From NCBI RefSeq assembly GCF_001544535.1, contig NZ_FCON02000040.1, forward strand, positions 1-61,090: a DNA stretch of 61,090 bases. The letters are read 5' to 3'. How positions within the stretch are numbered: the first letter of the stretch is position 1; each line of letters begins with the position of its first letter. Origin of the DNA: Caballeronia choica. Lineage in GTDB: Bacteria > Pseudomonadota > Gammaproteobacteria > Burkholderiales > Burkholderiaceae. A model generated the notes under the pieces. That model was not told where the DNA came from. It made no database searches and saw only the letters and a list, made by a program, of their open reading frames with translations. This document shows, piece after piece, positions 26,713 through 36,316 of this stretch. Both the position numbers and the translations under genes were made by a program.

Positions 26713-27898
26713 GACAAATCGTGATCCGGTGGTCATCGTATCGGCGGCGCGCACGCCGATGGCCGCTTTCCAGGGCGACTTCGCGTCGATGACGGCGCCC
26801 GAGCTGGGCGCGGTCGCCATTGCGGCGGCGCGCGAGCGCAGCGGCCTCTCGCCTGAGCAGATCGAAGAAGTGGTGTTCGGCTGCGTGCTGCCCGCGGGCC
26901 AGGGTCAGGCGCCCGCGCGGCAAGCCGCGCTTGGCGCCAAGCTGCCGCTCTCGACGGGCAGCACCACCGTCAACAAGATGTGCGGCTCCGGCATGCGCGC
27001 GGCGATGTTCGCGCACGACATGCTGCTGGCCGGCTCGGTCGAGGTGATGGTCGCGGGCGGCATGGAGAGCATGACCAACGCACCCTACCTGCTGCCGAAG
27101 GCGCGCGCCGGGATGCGCATGGGCCACGGCCAGGTGCTCGACCACATGTTCCTCGACGGCCTCGAAGACGCCTACGAAAAGGGCCGGCTGATGGGCACGT
27201 TCGCGGAACAGTGCGCTTCGTCGTATGCGTTCTCGCGCGAAGCGCAGGACGCGTTCGCGATCGAATCGCTGCGGCGTGCGAAGCGCGCAAACGAAGACGG
27301 CTCGTTCAAGTGGGAGATCGCGCCCGTCACGGTGCAGGGGCGCAAGGGCGATACGGTGATCGATCGCGACGAGCAGCCGTTCAAGGCCAACCTCGACAAG
27401 ATCTCGACGCTCAAGCCCGCGTTCGCGAAGGACGGTACGGTGACGGCGGCGAATTCGTCGTCGATATCCGACGGCGCCGCCGCGCTCGTGATGATGCGCG
27501 AATCGACAGCGAGCCGCCTCGGCGTGACGCCGCTTGCGCGCGTCGCGGGGCACAGCACGTTCGCGCAGCAGCCCGCGCTCTTCACCACCGCACCGGTCGG
27601 CGCGATCCGCAAGCTGTTCGAGAAGAACGGCTGGCGCGCGAACGAAGTCGATCTGTACGAGATCAACGAAGCATTCGCCGTCGTGACGATGGCCGCGATG
27701 CGCGAGCACGACCTGCCGCACGACAAGGTCAACGTGCACGGCGGCGCGTGCGCGCTGGGGCATCCGATCGGCGCGTCGGGTGCGCGGATTCTCGTCACGC
27801 TGATCGGCGCGCTGAAACAGCGCGGGTTGAAGCGCGGTGTCGCGAGTCTGTGCATCGGCGGTGGGGAGGCGACGGCGATGGGGGTGGAACTTCTGTAG
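26705..27898 (+). CDS. Acetyl-CoA acetyltransferase (thiolase)
   Basis: This 397-residue type II thiolase joins or splits acetoacetyl-CoA and acetyl-CoA. The catalytic residues are C93 (NKMCGSGMRA), H353 (CALGHPIGASG) and C383 (LCIGGGEA). NEAFAV, contacting the substrate, is also present. In Burkholderia such a gene sits among leucine/isovalerate genes and could finish acetoacetate breakdown. A LiuR-like regulator is 2.7 kb upstream. Its start overlaps the carbonic anhydrase stop. Confidence 0.95.
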   Translation: MSETNRDPVVIVSAARTPMAAFQGDFASMTAPELGAVAIAAARERSGLSPEQIEEVVFGCVLPAGQGQAPARQAALGAKLPLSTGSTTVNKMCGSGMRAAMFAHDMLLAGSVEVMVAGGMESMTNAPYLLPKARAGMRMGHGQVLDHMFLDGLEDAYEKGRLMGTFAEQCASSYAFSREAQDAFAIESLRRAKRANEDGSFKWEIAPVTVQGRKGDTVIDRDEQPFKANLDKISTLKPAFAKDGTVTAANSSSISDGAAALVMMRESTASRLGVTPLARVAGHSTFAQQPALFTTAPVGAIRKLFEKNGWRANEVDLYEINEAFAVVTMAAMREHDLPHDKVNVHGGACALGHPIGASGARILVTLIGALKQRGLKRGVASLCIGGGEATAMGVELL

Positions 27899-27923
27899 TT
27901 TTTTTTGCGAATCCGGGAAGGCA

Positions 27924-27950
27924 ATTCGTATCTACGATGTAGATACGAAT
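27924..27950. promoter_or_regulatory. 12-bp inverted repeat operator upstream of chpS-chpB
   Basis: ATTCGTATCTAC (27924-27935) and its perfect complement (27939-27950) are separated by GAT. Further copies of the ATCTAC half-site occur at 27973-27978 (over the -10 box) and 27984-27989. The set looks like the autoregulatory operator of the antitoxin. Confidence 0.75.
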
Positions 27951-27952
27951 GC

Positions 27953-27981
27953 TTGATATTTCCGCAGGGCGTATCTACAAT
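27953..27981 (+). promoter_or_regulatory. Sigma-70 promoter of chpS-chpB
   Basis: TTGATA (27953-27958), 17 bases, then TACAAT (27976-27981). It is bracketed by the ATCTAC operator half-sites, one of which overlaps the -10 box. It lies 27 bases before the antitoxin start. Confidence 0.75.
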
Positions 27982-28007
27982 GAATCTACATTCGTGGAGA
28001 TGACCCA

Positions 28008-28259
28008 ATGGTACTGTCGATTCAAAAATGGGGTAACAGTGCGGCGGTGCGCCTGCCCACCACGTTGCTCGAGCAACTCAAGGTCGCCTTGGGCGACAAG
28101 CTCACCGTCGACGTGCGCCCGGAGGGCCTCATGCTCAAACCGGCGCGGCACGCCTATACGCTAGAGGAGTTGCTCGCGCAGTGCGATCCGAAGGCTCCGA
28201 TGCCGGCGGACCTGACCGCGTGGAACAGCGCCGTGCCGGTCGGTCGTGAAGCATGGTGA
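28008..28259 (+). CDS. chpS: ChpS/MazE-type antitoxin
   Basis: This 83-residue antitoxin has an N-terminal AbrB/MazE swapped-hairpin DNA-binding domain (LSIQKWGNSAAVRLPTTLLE, then LTVDV) and a C-terminal toxin-binding tail (YTLEELLAQCD and PVGREAW). The length equals that of E. coli ChpS, and strings such as WGNSA and LEELLAQCD match it. The stop overlaps the toxin start by 7 bases, the usual coupled layout. It binds the toxin and probably represses its own promoter through the ATCTAC repeats upstream. A GGAG ribosome site precedes the ATG. Confidence 0.9.
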   Translation: MVLSIQKWGNSAAVRLPTTLLEQLKVALGDKLTVDVRPEGLMLKPARHAYTLEELLAQCDPKAPMPADLTAWNSAVPVGREAW

Positions 28260-28603
28260 GGCGTGTCAAGTTTGATCGGGGCGACATCGTGCGCGTGAAT
28301 CTGAATCCCACGGCAGGCCGCGAACAGCAGGGCGACTTTCGCCCTGCGCTGGTTTTGTCGCCCGCCGCATTCAACTCGCTCGGCGTCGCGCTGGTCGCGC
28401 CGATCACGCAGGGTGGCGAGTTCGCGCGATTCGCCGGCTTTGCGGTGCCGCTGTCCGGTTCCGGCACCGAAACGCAAGGCGTTGCGCTGGTGAACATGAT
28501 TCGTACGCTGGATCTCGAGGCGCGCGGCGCAAAGACGATAGAGCGCGCACCGGTCGAAGTCGTGGACGACGCGCTCGCTCGTCTGCAAACCATTCTGGAC
28601 TGA
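28253..28603 (+). CDS. chpB: ChpB/MazF-type endoribonuclease toxin
   Basis: The 116-residue toxin belongs to the MazF/PemK/CcdB-like RNA-cleaving family. The strings FDRGDIVRVNLNPTAGREQQ, RPALVLSPAAFNSLG and LVAPITQGGEFARFAGFAVP match E. coli ChpB (also 116 residues) closely. HEQQG-like and RPALVLS motifs carry the catalytic arginine and neighbouring residues. It should cut mRNA at short sequence sites when the antitoxin is lost. It lies with chpS between thiolase and SDR genes, which looks like a small accessory insert. Confidence 0.92.
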   Translation: MVRRVKFDRGDIVRVNLNPTAGREQQGDFRPALVLSPAAFNSLGVALVAPITQGGEFARFAGFAVPLSGSGTETQGVALVNMIRTLDLEARGAKTIERAPVEVVDDALARLQTILD

Positions 28604-28678
28604 CGGGCACGCGCCAATCTCTCGGCGTGGACGGCGGAGCCCCGCCCTTGCCCGGTGAAACGCAGGAAGGGACCAAGC

Positions 28679-29356
28679 ATGAAAACTGTATTGATCGTCG
28701 GCGCGTCGCGTGGCATCGGTCACGAGTTTGCGCGCAGATATTGCCGCGACGGCTGGCGCGTGCTCGCCACCGCGCGCGACAAGACCTCACTCCACGCACT
28801 CGATGCGATGGGCGCGCAAACTTTCTCGCTCGATGTCACGCAACCCGAGCAGGTCACGGCGCTCGGCTGGCAACTCGATGGCGAGATGCTCGATGTCGCG
28901 ATCATCGTGTCGGGTGTGTACGGCCCGCGCACGGAAGGCGTCGAGCCGGTCAGCGCCGAGGACTTCGACGACGTGATGCGCACCAACGTGCACGGCCCGA
29001 TGCAGTTGATCCCCGTGCTGCTGCCGCTCACCGATGCGGCGAAAGGCGTGCTCGCCGTGCTGTCGAGCAGGATGGGCAGCATCGGCACGGCAAGCGGCAC
29101 GACGGGCTGGCTTTATCGCGCGAGCAAGGCGGCGCTGAATTCGGTGCTCAAGGTGGCATCGCTGGAAACGCGCCACTCCGCGTGCATCGCGCTGCATCCG
29201 GGCTGGGTGCGCACGGAGATGGGCGGCTCGTCGGCGGCGATCGACGTCGCGCACAGCGTGTCGGGCATGCGCGCGGTGATCGCCGAAGCGGGTGCGATGC
29301 GCGATCAGTTCAACGGCAGTTTCGTGCAGTACGACGGCACGAAGCTCGACTGGTGA
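28679..29356 (+). CDS. Short-chain dehydrogenase/reductase
   Basis: This 225-residue NAD(P)-dependent oxidoreductase has the classical Rossmann motif GASRGIG at 8-14. N103, S130 and Y146-x3-K150 (YRASK) form the active site. The substrate is unknown. It resembles the short C-factor/sniffer-like subgroup more than the 250-residue FabG type. The ATG at 28679 was chosen because of AGGAAGGGA just upstream. The GTG-started GST gene follows after 28 bases, so co-transcription is likely. Confidence 0.92.
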   Translation: MKTVLIVGASRGIGHEFARRYCRDGWRVLATARDKTSLHALDAMGAQTFSLDVTQPEQVTALGWQLDGEMLDVAIIVSGVYGPRTEGVEPVSAEDFDDVMRTNVHGPMQLIPVLLPLTDAAKGVLAVLSSRMGSIGTASGTTGWLYRASKAALNSVLKVASLETRHSACIALHPGWVRTEMGGSSAAIDVAHSVSGMRAVIAEAGAMRDQFNGSFVQYDGTKLDW

Positions 29357-29384
29357 CCCAAACAAAACTTAGAGAGGACCACGC

Positions 29385-29993
29385 GTGACTTACCAGGTAC
29401 ATGGCGTTTCCGCGTCGGGCAACTGCTACAAGGTCAGGCTCGCGCTCGAACAACTGAATCTGCCATACGTTTGGCATGAAGTCGACATGATGAACGGCGC
29501 CACGCACACGGATGCGTTTCGCAAGCTCAATCCGAACGGCAAGGTGCCGGTGCTGCAAATCGACGACACCACCTGTCTTGCCGAATCCGACGCGATCCTC
29601 TGCTATCTCGCCGAGGGCACGCCGCTGCTGCCGGCGGATCGCCTCGCGCGGGCGCAAGTGCTGCAATGGATGTTCTTCGAGCAATACAGCCACGAGCCGA
29701 ACGTCGCGGTGGCGCGCTTCATCCTGCAGTTCCTGAAGCAAGCGGACGACCCGCGTCTGCCGGAAAAAACGGCGGGGTCATATCGCGCGCTCGATGTGAT
29801 GGAATCGCATCTCGCGACGCGCACGTTTTTCGTCGGCGAGCGCTACACCGTCGCCGATATCGCGCTTTACGCGTACACGCACGTCGCCGATGAGGCGAAT
29901 CTCGACCTGTCGCGCTATCCGGCGATCCGCGCCTGGCTCGCCCGCGTGCGCGAACAACCGCGCCATGTCGAAATGCCGGGCGTCGATCAATGA
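29385..29993 (+). CDS. Glutathione S-transferase family protein
   Basis: This 202-residue cytoplasmic protein has the thioredoxin-like N-terminal domain (SASGNCYKVRLALEQLNLPY, then KVPVLQIDD and AESDAILCYL, which bind glutathione) and an all-helical C-terminal domain (FFVGERYTVADIALYAYTHV). The active-site position is likely the serine or cysteine in SASGNC. The start is GTG, with an AGAGAGGA ribosome site. It overlaps the next gene by four bases (ATGA). Confidence 0.92.
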   Translation: MTYQVHGVSASGNCYKVRLALEQLNLPYVWHEVDMMNGATHTDAFRKLNPNGKVPVLQIDDTTCLAESDAILCYLAEGTPLLPADRLARAQVLQWMFFEQYSHEPNVAVARFILQFLKQADDPRLPEKTAGSYRALDVMESHLATRTFFVGERYTVADIALYAYTHVADEANLDLSRYPAIRAWLARVREQPRHVEMPGVDQ

Positions 29994-30409
29994 AACCGGT
30001 TGAATGCCCGTGCGGCGGCGCATCGCCGGAGCGTCGCACGAGCGATCGCGCGCCGCTCTACGCTGAATGTTGCGGCCGGTTCATCGAAGACGGCGCACTG
30101 CCCGCCAACGCGATGGAACTGATGCGTTCGCGCTACACCGCCTACGTGCTCGGCAATACGCCTTACCTGCGCATGACGTGGGCTGAAAACACCTGTCCCG
30201 CCGATCTCGACGCATCCGGCGATACAGGCACGCGCTGGCTCGGCTTGCAGATCAAACGCCACGTCCGGCTCGACGAACATCACGCGGAAGTCGAGTTCGT
30301 CGCACGTTATAAAACCGGCGGGCGCGCGCATCGCCTACATGAAACGAGCCGATTCATTCGCAATGCGCAACATCGCTGGTTATACGTCGACGGCGAAATA
30401 AAATCATAA
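29990..30409 (+). CDS. ychJ: YchJ family protein (UPF0225)
   Basis: This 139-residue cytoplasmic protein has the YchJ domain. An N-terminal SEC-C-like cysteine cluster (C6, C8 in CPCGG and C27, C28 in AECCGRFI) probably binds zinc. The NTF2-like part contains MRSRYTAYVLGNTPYLRMTW, TRWLGLQIK and HETSRFIR. Its function is unknown. It is translationally coupled to the GST gene by an ATGA overlap. Confidence 0.9.
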   Translation: MKPVECPCGGASPERRTSDRAPLYAECCGRFIEDGALPANAMELMRSRYTAYVLGNTPYLRMTWAENTCPADLDASGDTGTRWLGLQIKRHVRLDEHHAEVEFVARYKTGGRAHRLHETSRFIRNAQHRWLYVDGEIKS

Positions 30410-30716
30410 ATAAGCGCTACAAACGAAACGATCGGAACTAATTCCCTGAATATGAGCTTTCATTAAGCGAGTAGTTACAGGGGTTCCTCTAATTGTTCAC
30501 ATGCTTTTTGTCCGGTTACTCTTCTCCTACGCTAGGTGTCCTTGCAAGCGACGCCTGAAACGTCTGTATTGAAGCCAATTGTCGTGTCTGTTCAGGGCAT
30601 GACTCCCGGAACCCCGCCGTCATACTGTTCCCGAAGGTGAACAGGGAGATCGGTTTGTGACTTCAATTCGGGCCACACCGTATCTTTTTCTCCCTCAACG
30701 GCTGGAGTTCAATCGG
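30410..30716. other. AT-richer leader of the secreted hydrolase gene
   Basis: This 307-base gap has lower GC than the surroundings, particularly 30410-30540. A loose promoter-like pair TTGTTC/TTACTC is present around 30492-30530. Nothing else is recognisable. Confidence 0.3.
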
Positions 30717-31955
30717 ATGGGAATCAAAACCTGGTTGGTCGGATGCAGCTTTTTGTGCGCCTTCGGGACGTTGCAGTCCGTCGCGCACGCCGAACCGATC
30801 GGGGGCACGCGCCAGTCTGAAGGACTTCAGGCTCCTGCTTTCGGGCAGATCCCCAGCGCCGCCGATGCCACCCTTCCCGCCGTCGACAATGGCCTGAACG
30901 AAACCGTCATCCGCATCCCGGAAGACGACATCACGCTCCAGACCACGGTTTTCAAGCCGAACGGCGCCGGCCCCTTCCCGATGATCGTGTTCAATCACGG
31001 CAAGCTGCCCGGCGACGCGCACGATCAGCCGCGCAATCGCCCGCTCGCCCTCGCCCGCGAATTCGTTCGGCACGGCTACGTCGTCGTGGTGCCGAATCGC
31101 CGCGGCTTCGCGGAATCGGGCGGCAACTATGCCGGCAACGGCTGCAACGTCGAAGCGAACGGCTATGCGCAAGCGCGCGACGTCGCCGCGACCGTCGCCT
31201 ACATGAGCGAGCAGCCGTACATCGACAAGACGCATATCGTCGTCGGCGGCACGTCGCACGGCGGGCTGACGGCCATCGCCTACGGCGCGCACGACGCTGC
31301 CTCCGCACCCGGCGTGCGGGGCCTGATCAACTTTTCCGGCGGCCTGCGCCAGGACGAGTGCGCGGGCTGGCAGAAAAACCTGACCAACGCATTCGGCGCC
31401 TACGGCGAAAACGTGCGTTTGCCGTCGCTGTGGTTCTACGGCGAGAACGATTCCGTCTGGCAGGGCGGACTCGCCGGCCAGATGTACACCGCATTCACCG
31501 AACACGGCGCCAAGGCGCAGATGGTCGACTTCGGCGCGTACAAGAACGACGCGCACCGGCTGGTCGGCGACCGTGACGGCGTGCAGATCTGGTGGCCGCA
31601 AGTGAAGGCGTTCCTCGCGCAAATCGGCATGCCGACCGCGGTGCAGTACCAAGTCTCCGAGCCGCAGGCGCCGAAAGCGACCGGCTACGCGAGTCTCGAC
31701 GCGGTCACGGCGGTCCCTTTCCTCGATGAAGGCGGCCGCGCCGGTTATCGCAACTTCCTGCACCAGTATTCGAGCCGCGCGTTCGCCGTATCGAATTCGG
31801 GCGCGTGGTCGTGGGCCGAAGGCGGCGACGACCCGATGTCGGTTGCGCTCGCGAGCTGCCAGAAGCAAAGCAGCGATCCGTGCCGGCTGTATGCGGTCAA
31901 CGAAGACGTCGTCTGGCGCGATGCCAGCGGCGACACGCAGACTGCATCGCGCTAA
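30717..31955 (+). CDS. Exported alpha/beta hydrolase (dienelactone-hydrolase-like)
   Basis: This 412-residue protein carries a signal peptide at 1-25 (MGIKTWLVGCSFLCAFGTLQ, cut after AHA), so it is periplasmic or secreted. The hydrolase core shows the nucleophile elbow GGTSHGG (S180), an oxyanion-type NHGK at 93-96, and candidate acid and histidine in GENDSVW and NDAHRLVGD. The C-terminal 90 residues (NSGAWSWAEGGDDPMSVALA) look like a separate small domain found in related exported hydrolases. The substrate is unknown. The ATG at 30717 was chosen for the GGAG site and the signal peptide. Confidence 0.85.
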   Translation: MGIKTWLVGCSFLCAFGTLQSVAHAEPIGGTRQSEGLQAPAFGQIPSAADATLPAVDNGLNETVIRIPEDDITLQTTVFKPNGAGPFPMIVFNHGKLPGDAHDQPRNRPLALAREFVRHGYVVVVPNRRGFAESGGNYAGNGCNVEANGYAQARDVAATVAYMSEQPYIDKTHIVVGGTSHGGLTAIAYGAHDAASAPGVRGLINFSGGLRQDECAGWQKNLTNAFGAYGENVRLPSLWFYGENDSVWQGGLAGQMYTAFTEHGAKAQMVDFGAYKNDAHRLVGDRDGVQIWWPQVKAFLAQIGMPTAVQYQVSEPQAPKATGYASLDAVTAVPFLDEGGRAGYRNFLHQYSSRAFAVSNSGAWSWAEGGDDPMSVALASCQKQSSDPCRLYAVNEDVVWRDASGDTQTASR

Positions 31956-31981
31956 ACGCGTCCTCACTTCGAATTTTTATC

Positions 31982-32006
31982 GCGCCGGCCTCGAGCCGGC
32001 GCTTTT
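31982..32006 (+). terminator. Intrinsic terminator after secreted hydrolase
   Basis: GCGCCGGC (31982-31989), loop CTCGA, and GCCGGCGC (31995-32002) are followed by TTTT. Confidence 0.88.
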
Positions 32007-32197
32007 GTATCTTCACGCGCCAGAAGGCACGACAAGCGGCCGCGTTGGGCGAAGTTAGGCGCGAAGTCGGGCGCAATGACGCCCTCGCCGCCGGCTTCAC
32101 GACAAGTCCGCCGACCGGCCAACCGCGCCGGAATCGAATTAAATTCCGAATTTAGAGATAATCGGTATCTCGTCGTCCACCTTGCGAAGACCTATCC

Positions 32198-32995
32198 ATG
32201 ACCGATGCGCTGAACCTGCAACGCCTCAAGTTCACTGTCGAAGGGCACGTGGCCCGCGTGACGCTCGACCGCCCCGACGTGCGCAACGCGTTCGACGACG
32301 CGACGATCGTCGAACTGACCGCCGCCTTTCGCGCGCTCGACGACGACGCCAGCGTGCGCGCGGTCGTCCTCGCGGCGAATGGCCCGGCGTTCTGCGCGGG
32401 TGCCGACCTGAACTGGATGAAGCGCATGGCGGGTTATTCGGACACCGAGAACCGCGCCGACGCGCTCGGCCTCGCGACGATGCTGAACACGATCTACACG
32501 TGCCGCAAGCCCGTGATCGCCCGCGTGCAGGGCGACGCCTACGCGGGCGGCATGGGCCTGGTCGCCGCGTGCGACATCGCGATCAGCGCGGACACCGCGA
32601 ACTTCTGCCTGTCGGAAGCGAAACTCGGCCTGATGCCCGCCACGATCGCGCCGTATGTGATCCGCGCGATGGGCGCGCGCGCGGCGCATCGCTATTTCGT
32701 CACCGCCGAGCGTTTCAACGCGGACGAAGCGCTGCGCATCGGTTTCGTGCATCAGGTCGTTTCGGCGGATCAGCTCGACGCGAGCGTCGAGGCGGTCGCG
32801 GCATCGATTGTCGCGAACAGCCCGAACGCGGTGCGCGAATGCAAGCAACTGGTGGTTGACCTGGCGGAGAAGACGATCGACGAAAACCTGATCGCCGATA
32901 CCGCCGATCGCATCGCGCGCATTCGTTCGTCCGATGAAGGACGCGACGGCGTGCGCAGTTTCCTGGAGAAGCGCAAGCCGTCGTGGCTTGCGTGA
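32198..32995 (+). CDS. Enoyl-CoA hydratase, probably methylglutaconyl-CoA hydratase
   Basis: This crotonase-fold enzyme of 265 residues has the oxyanion-hole segments FCAGADLNWMKRM (65-77) and GDAYAGGMGL. The pattern KLGLMPATIAPYVI and the ADLNWMK string are typical of LiuC-type methylglutaconyl-CoA hydratases of leucine breakdown, more than of general FadB-like hydratases. A LiuR-like regulator and an HMG-CoA lyase gene are also in the window, but the carboxylase genes that usually flank liuC are not. Its end is followed directly by the bioA start. Confidence 0.85.
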   Translation: MTDALNLQRLKFTVEGHVARVTLDRPDVRNAFDDATIVELTAAFRALDDDASVRAVVLAANGPAFCAGADLNWMKRMAGYSDTENRADALGLATMLNTIYTCRKPVIARVQGDAYAGGMGLVAACDIAISADTANFCLSEAKLGLMPATIAPYVIRAMGARAAHRYFVTAERFNADEALRIGFVHQVVSADQLDASVEAVAASIVANSPNAVRECKQLVVDLAEKTIDENLIADTADRIARIRSSDEGRDGVRSFLEKRKPSWLA

Positions 32996-33035
32996 CGTAT
33001 CGGGCGTGCGCGCTCGCGCATGTCATGGAGTTGCC

Positions 33036-34364
33036 TTGAATACAGAAGCCAATCAGGACTGGGTCGCGCGATCGCTCGCCGCCGTGTGGCATCCGTGCAC
33101 CCAGATGAAGCATCACGAGCGCCTGCCGCTCATTCCGGTCGCGCGCGGCAAGGGCGCGTGGCTCTATGACCATGAAGGGCGCCGCTATCTCGATGGCATC
33201 AGTTCGTGGTGGGTGAATCTGTTCGGCCACGCGAACGCCGACATTAACGCGGCGCTGAAGGATCAGCTCGACACGCTGGAACACGCGATGCTCGCCGGCT
33301 GCACGCATGAACCGGCCGTGCTGCTCGCGGAGCGGCTATCCGCGCTGACGCAGCACACGCTCGGCCACGCGTTCTTTGCATCCGATGGCGCGTCGGCGGT
33401 CGAGATCGCGCTGAAGATGAGCTTTCACACTTGGCGCAATCGCGGGCAAGCGCAGAAAAGCGAGTTCGTGTGCCTCGCGAACAGCTATCACGGAGAAACG
33501 ATCGGCGCGCTCGGCGTAACCGATGTCGCGCTGTTCAAGGACGCCTACGATCCGCTGATCCGTCACGCGCATGTGGTTACATCGCCGGATGCGCGGAAAG
33601 GCGCCGATGCCGTTCAGAATGCGCTCGCCGACATGCGCGCGCTCTTCGAAGCGCGCTCGCACTATCTCGCGGCGGTGATCGTCGAACCGCTCGTGCAGTG
33701 CGCGGCCGGCATGGCGATGCACGATCCTTCGTACCTGACGCAACTCCGCGCGCTGTGCGACGAATTCAACGTGCACCTGATCGCCGATGAAATCGCGGTC
33801 GGCTGCGGGCGCACCGGCACTTTCTTCGCGTGCGAACAGGCTGCGATCTGGCCGGATTTCGTATGCTTGTCGAAGGGCATCAGCGGCGGCTATTTGCCGC
33901 TGTCGATCGTGCTTACGCGCGACGAAATCTACGGCGCCTTCTACGACGACGACCTCACGCGCGGATTCCTGCACTCGCATTCGTACACCGGCAATCCGCT
34001 CGCGTGCCGCGCGGCGCTCGCCACGCTCGACCTGTTCAAAAGCGCGGACGTGTTCAACGAGAACCGTCGCAAGTCGTCGCTGTTGGGCCGCGCGTTGCAA
34101 CCTTTGGCCGATCATCCGAACGTGCGCAACTTGCGCGAACGCGGCACGATCTTCGCGTTCGATGCCGCCATCGAAGACCCCGCGCAAGCCCGCACCTTCT
34201 CGCGGCGCTTCTTCGAAAACGCCTTGAAACAAGAGCTTTTATTGCGCCCGATCGGCACGACCGTGTACCTGATGCCGCCGTACATTCTCAACGACGAAGA
34301 ACTCATGCTGCTCGCCGAACGCACACGCGCGACCTTCGAAGCAACGCTCGCGGAGGCCGCATGA
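33036..34364 (+). CDS. bioA: Adenosylmethionine-8-amino-7-oxononanoate aminotransferase
   Basis: BioA makes 7,8-diaminopelargonate from KAPA with S-adenosylmethionine as amino donor. The class III aminotransferase of 442 residues has the BioA string [53 protein letters not shown] and the PLP lysine in [15 protein letters not shown] chose the TTG at 33036 because GGAG sits 5 bases upstream and the protein starts as relatives do. The ATG-type starts further up would run into the hydratase gene. First of bioA-bioF-bioD-bioB, overlapping bioF by four bases. Confidence 0.93.
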   Translation: MNTEANQDWVARSLAAVWHPCTQMKHHERLPLIPVARGKGAWLYDHEGRRYLDGISSWWVNLFGHANADINAALKDQLDTLEHAMLAGCTHEPAVLLAERLSALTQHTLGHAFFASDGASAVEIALKMSFHTWRNRGQAQKSEFVCLANSYHGETIGALGVTDVALFKDAYDPLIRHAHVVTSPDARKGADAVQNALADMRALFEARSHYLAAVIVEPLVQCAAGMAMHDPSYLTQLRALCDEFNVHLIADEIAVGCGRTGTFFACEQAAIWPDFVCLSKGISGGYLPLSIVLTRDEIYGAFYDDDLTRGFLHSHSYTGNPLACRAALATLDLFKSADVFNENRRKSSLLGRALQPLADHPNVRNLRERGTIFAFDAAIEDPAQARTFSRRFFENALKQELLLRPIGTTVYLMPPYILNDEELMLLAERTRATFEATLAEAA

Positions 34365-35566
34365 GCCACACCTCGGATGCCCTCTTCGACACGCTGAAAC
34401 AAGGCCTCGCCGACATCGACCAGCGCGGCTTGCGCCGCCGTCGCCGCATCGCGGACACCGCATGCGCGGCGCACATGACCGTGGACGGACGCGCGATCAT
34501 CGGCTTCGCGAGCAACGATTATCTCGGCCTCGCCGCGCATGAAACGCTGCGCGCCGCGCTCGCCGAAGGCGCGCGTCGCTACGGCGCGGGCAGCGGCGGT
34601 TCGCATCTGCTCGGCGGACACTCGCGCGCCCATGCTCAACTCGAAGACGAACTCGCCGCGTTCTCGGGCGGCTTCGTCGACAACCCGCGTGCGCTTTACT
34701 TCAGCACCGGCTACATGGCGAACCTCGCGGTGATGTCGACGCTCGCCGGTCGCGGCACGCTGGTCTTCTCCGACGCGCTGAACCACGCGTCGCTGATCGA
34801 TGGCGTCAGGCTTTCGCGCGCCGACGTGCAGATCTATCCGCACGCGGACGTCGAAGCGCTCGACGCGATGCTCGATGCGTCGTCGGACGAAGCGGCCACG
34901 AAGGTGATCGTCACCGATACCGTGTTCAGCATGGACGGCGATATCGCCCCGCTCGCGCGTCTCGTCGAACTGGCGGAACGCTACGGCGCGTGGCTCGTCG
35001 TCGACGATGCGCACGGCTTTGGCGTGCTGGGTCCGCAAGGACGCGGCGCGCTCGCGCACGCGGCGCTGCGTTCGCCGCATCTCGTCTATGTCGGCACGCT
35101 CGGCAAGGCGGCGGGTGTCGCGGGCGCGTTCGTCGTCGCGCATGAAACCGTGGTCGAATGGCTCGTGCAGCGCGCGCGTCCGTACATCTTCACGACGGCA
35201 TCGCCGCCAGCGGTCGCGCATGCGGTGTCGGCGAGCATCGCGCTGATCGCGAGCGACGAAGGCGACGCGCGCCGCCAGCATCTCGGCGCGCTGATCGAGA
35301 CCACCCGCGCAATGCTCAGGCGCACGCGCTGGCTGCCGGTCGATTCGCACACGGCAGTGCAGCCGCTCGTGATCGGCGGCAACGAGGAGACGCTCGCGCT
35401 CGCCGCCGCGCTCGATTCGAAGGGCCTGTGGGTTCCCGCAATCCGTCCGCCGACCGTGCCTGCGGGCACGTCGCGTTTGCGCATCTCGCTGTCGGCGGCG
35501 CATAGCGTTGAGGACCTCGCGCTGCTCGGCAACGCGTTGTCCACGTTGAGCGAGCAACAATCATGA
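34361..35566 (+). CDS. bioF: 8-amino-7-oxononanoate synthase
   Basis: BioF condenses pimeloyl-thioester with L-alanine to KAPA. The 401-residue PLP enzyme has the expected strings [50 protein letters not shown] and the lysine in [13 protein letters not shown]. The ATG at 34361 overlaps the bioA stop (ATGA) and has GGAGG six bases upstream. It is followed by bioD with another four-base overlap. Confidence 0.96.
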   Translation: MSHTSDALFDTLKQGLADIDQRGLRRRRRIADTACAAHMTVDGRAIIGFASNDYLGLAAHETLRAALAEGARRYGAGSGGSHLLGGHSRAHAQLEDELAAFSGGFVDNPRALYFSTGYMANLAVMSTLAGRGTLVFSDALNHASLIDGVRLSRADVQIYPHADVEALDAMLDASSDEAATKVIVTDTVFSMDGDIAPLARLVELAERYGAWLVVDDAHGFGVLGPQGRGALAHAALRSPHLVYVGTLGKAAGVAGAFVVAHETVVEWLVQRARPYIFTTASPPAVAHAVSASIALIASDEGDARRQHLGALIETTRAMLRRTRWLPVDSHTAVQPLVIGGNEETLALAAALDSKGLWVPAIRPPTVPAGTSRLRISLSAAHSVEDLALLGNALSTLSEQQS

Positions 35567-36312
35567 ACGCGCCGGTCTCCTTCTTCGTCACCGGCACCGA
35601 TACCGAGATCGGCAAGACGCTGGTCTCGGCAGCGCTTCTGCATGGGTTCGCGCAGCAGGGGCTGCGCGCCGCCGCGATGAAACCGATCGCGGCCGGCGCG
35701 TTCGAGCGCGACGGCATCTGGCACAACGAAGACGCCGATCAGCTCGACGCCGCCGCGAACGTCCAGCTTCCGCCCGACGTCCGCACGCCGTATCTGTTGA
35801 AAGAACCGATCGCGCCACATATCGCCGCCGCACGCGAGAACGTCTCTCTCGATATCTCGCGCATCGTCGACGCCCACAAGCTCGCTATAACGCAGGCCGA
35901 TGTCGTCGTCGTGGAAGGCGTCGGCGGCTTTCGCGTGCCGCTCACCGAGGTGCATGACACCGCCGATCTCGCGTTCGCGCTGGACCTGCCGGTCGTGCTC
36001 GTCGTCGGCATGCGGCTCGGCTGCATCAGTCATGCGCTGCTCACGGCCGAAGCGATTGCGGCGCGTGGCCTTCGGCTCGCGGGCTGGGTCGCGAATCGTG
36101 TCGATCCCGACATGCTCTATCCCGGCGAGAACATCGAAGCGATCCAGGTCAGGCTCGACAGTCAGTACAACGCGCCGCTCCTCGGCACGATCCCGCATCT
36201 CGCGCCGCCCGATGCAGGCCAGGCGGCGACCCATATCGATTCGGCCCTGCTGTTGCAGACGCTTCGCGCGGCGACACAGGTCAATGATTCACGTTTTATC
36301 GCAAAGGATTGA
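35563..36312 (+). CDS. bioD: Dethiobiotin synthetase
   Basis: BioD uses ATP and CO2 to close the ureido ring of dethiobiotin from diaminopelargonate. The 249-residue protein has the P-loop GTDTEIGKT at 11-19 and the family strings [24 protein letters not shown] and [11 protein letters not shown]. It overlaps bioF by four bases (ATGA) and is followed by bioB after 4 bases. Confidence 0.95.
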   Translation: MNAPVSFFVTGTDTEIGKTLVSAALLHGFAQQGLRAAAMKPIAAGAFERDGIWHNEDADQLDAAANVQLPPDVRTPYLLKEPIAPHIAAARENVSLDISRIVDAHKLAITQADVVVVEGVGGFRVPLTEVHDTADLAFALDLPVVLVVGMRLGCISHALLTAEAIAARGLRLAGWVANRVDPDMLYPGENIEAIQVRLDSQYNAPLLGTIPHLAPPDAGQAATHIDSALLLQTLRAATQVNDSRFIAKD

Positions 36313-36316
36313 TCAC

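Noticed and set aside
33004-33035. Longer bioA reading frame starting before the end of the hydratase gene
   Set aside because: It would overlap the hydratase coding region, and its first 34 residues do not resemble BioA. The TTG at 33036 has a well-placed GGAG.
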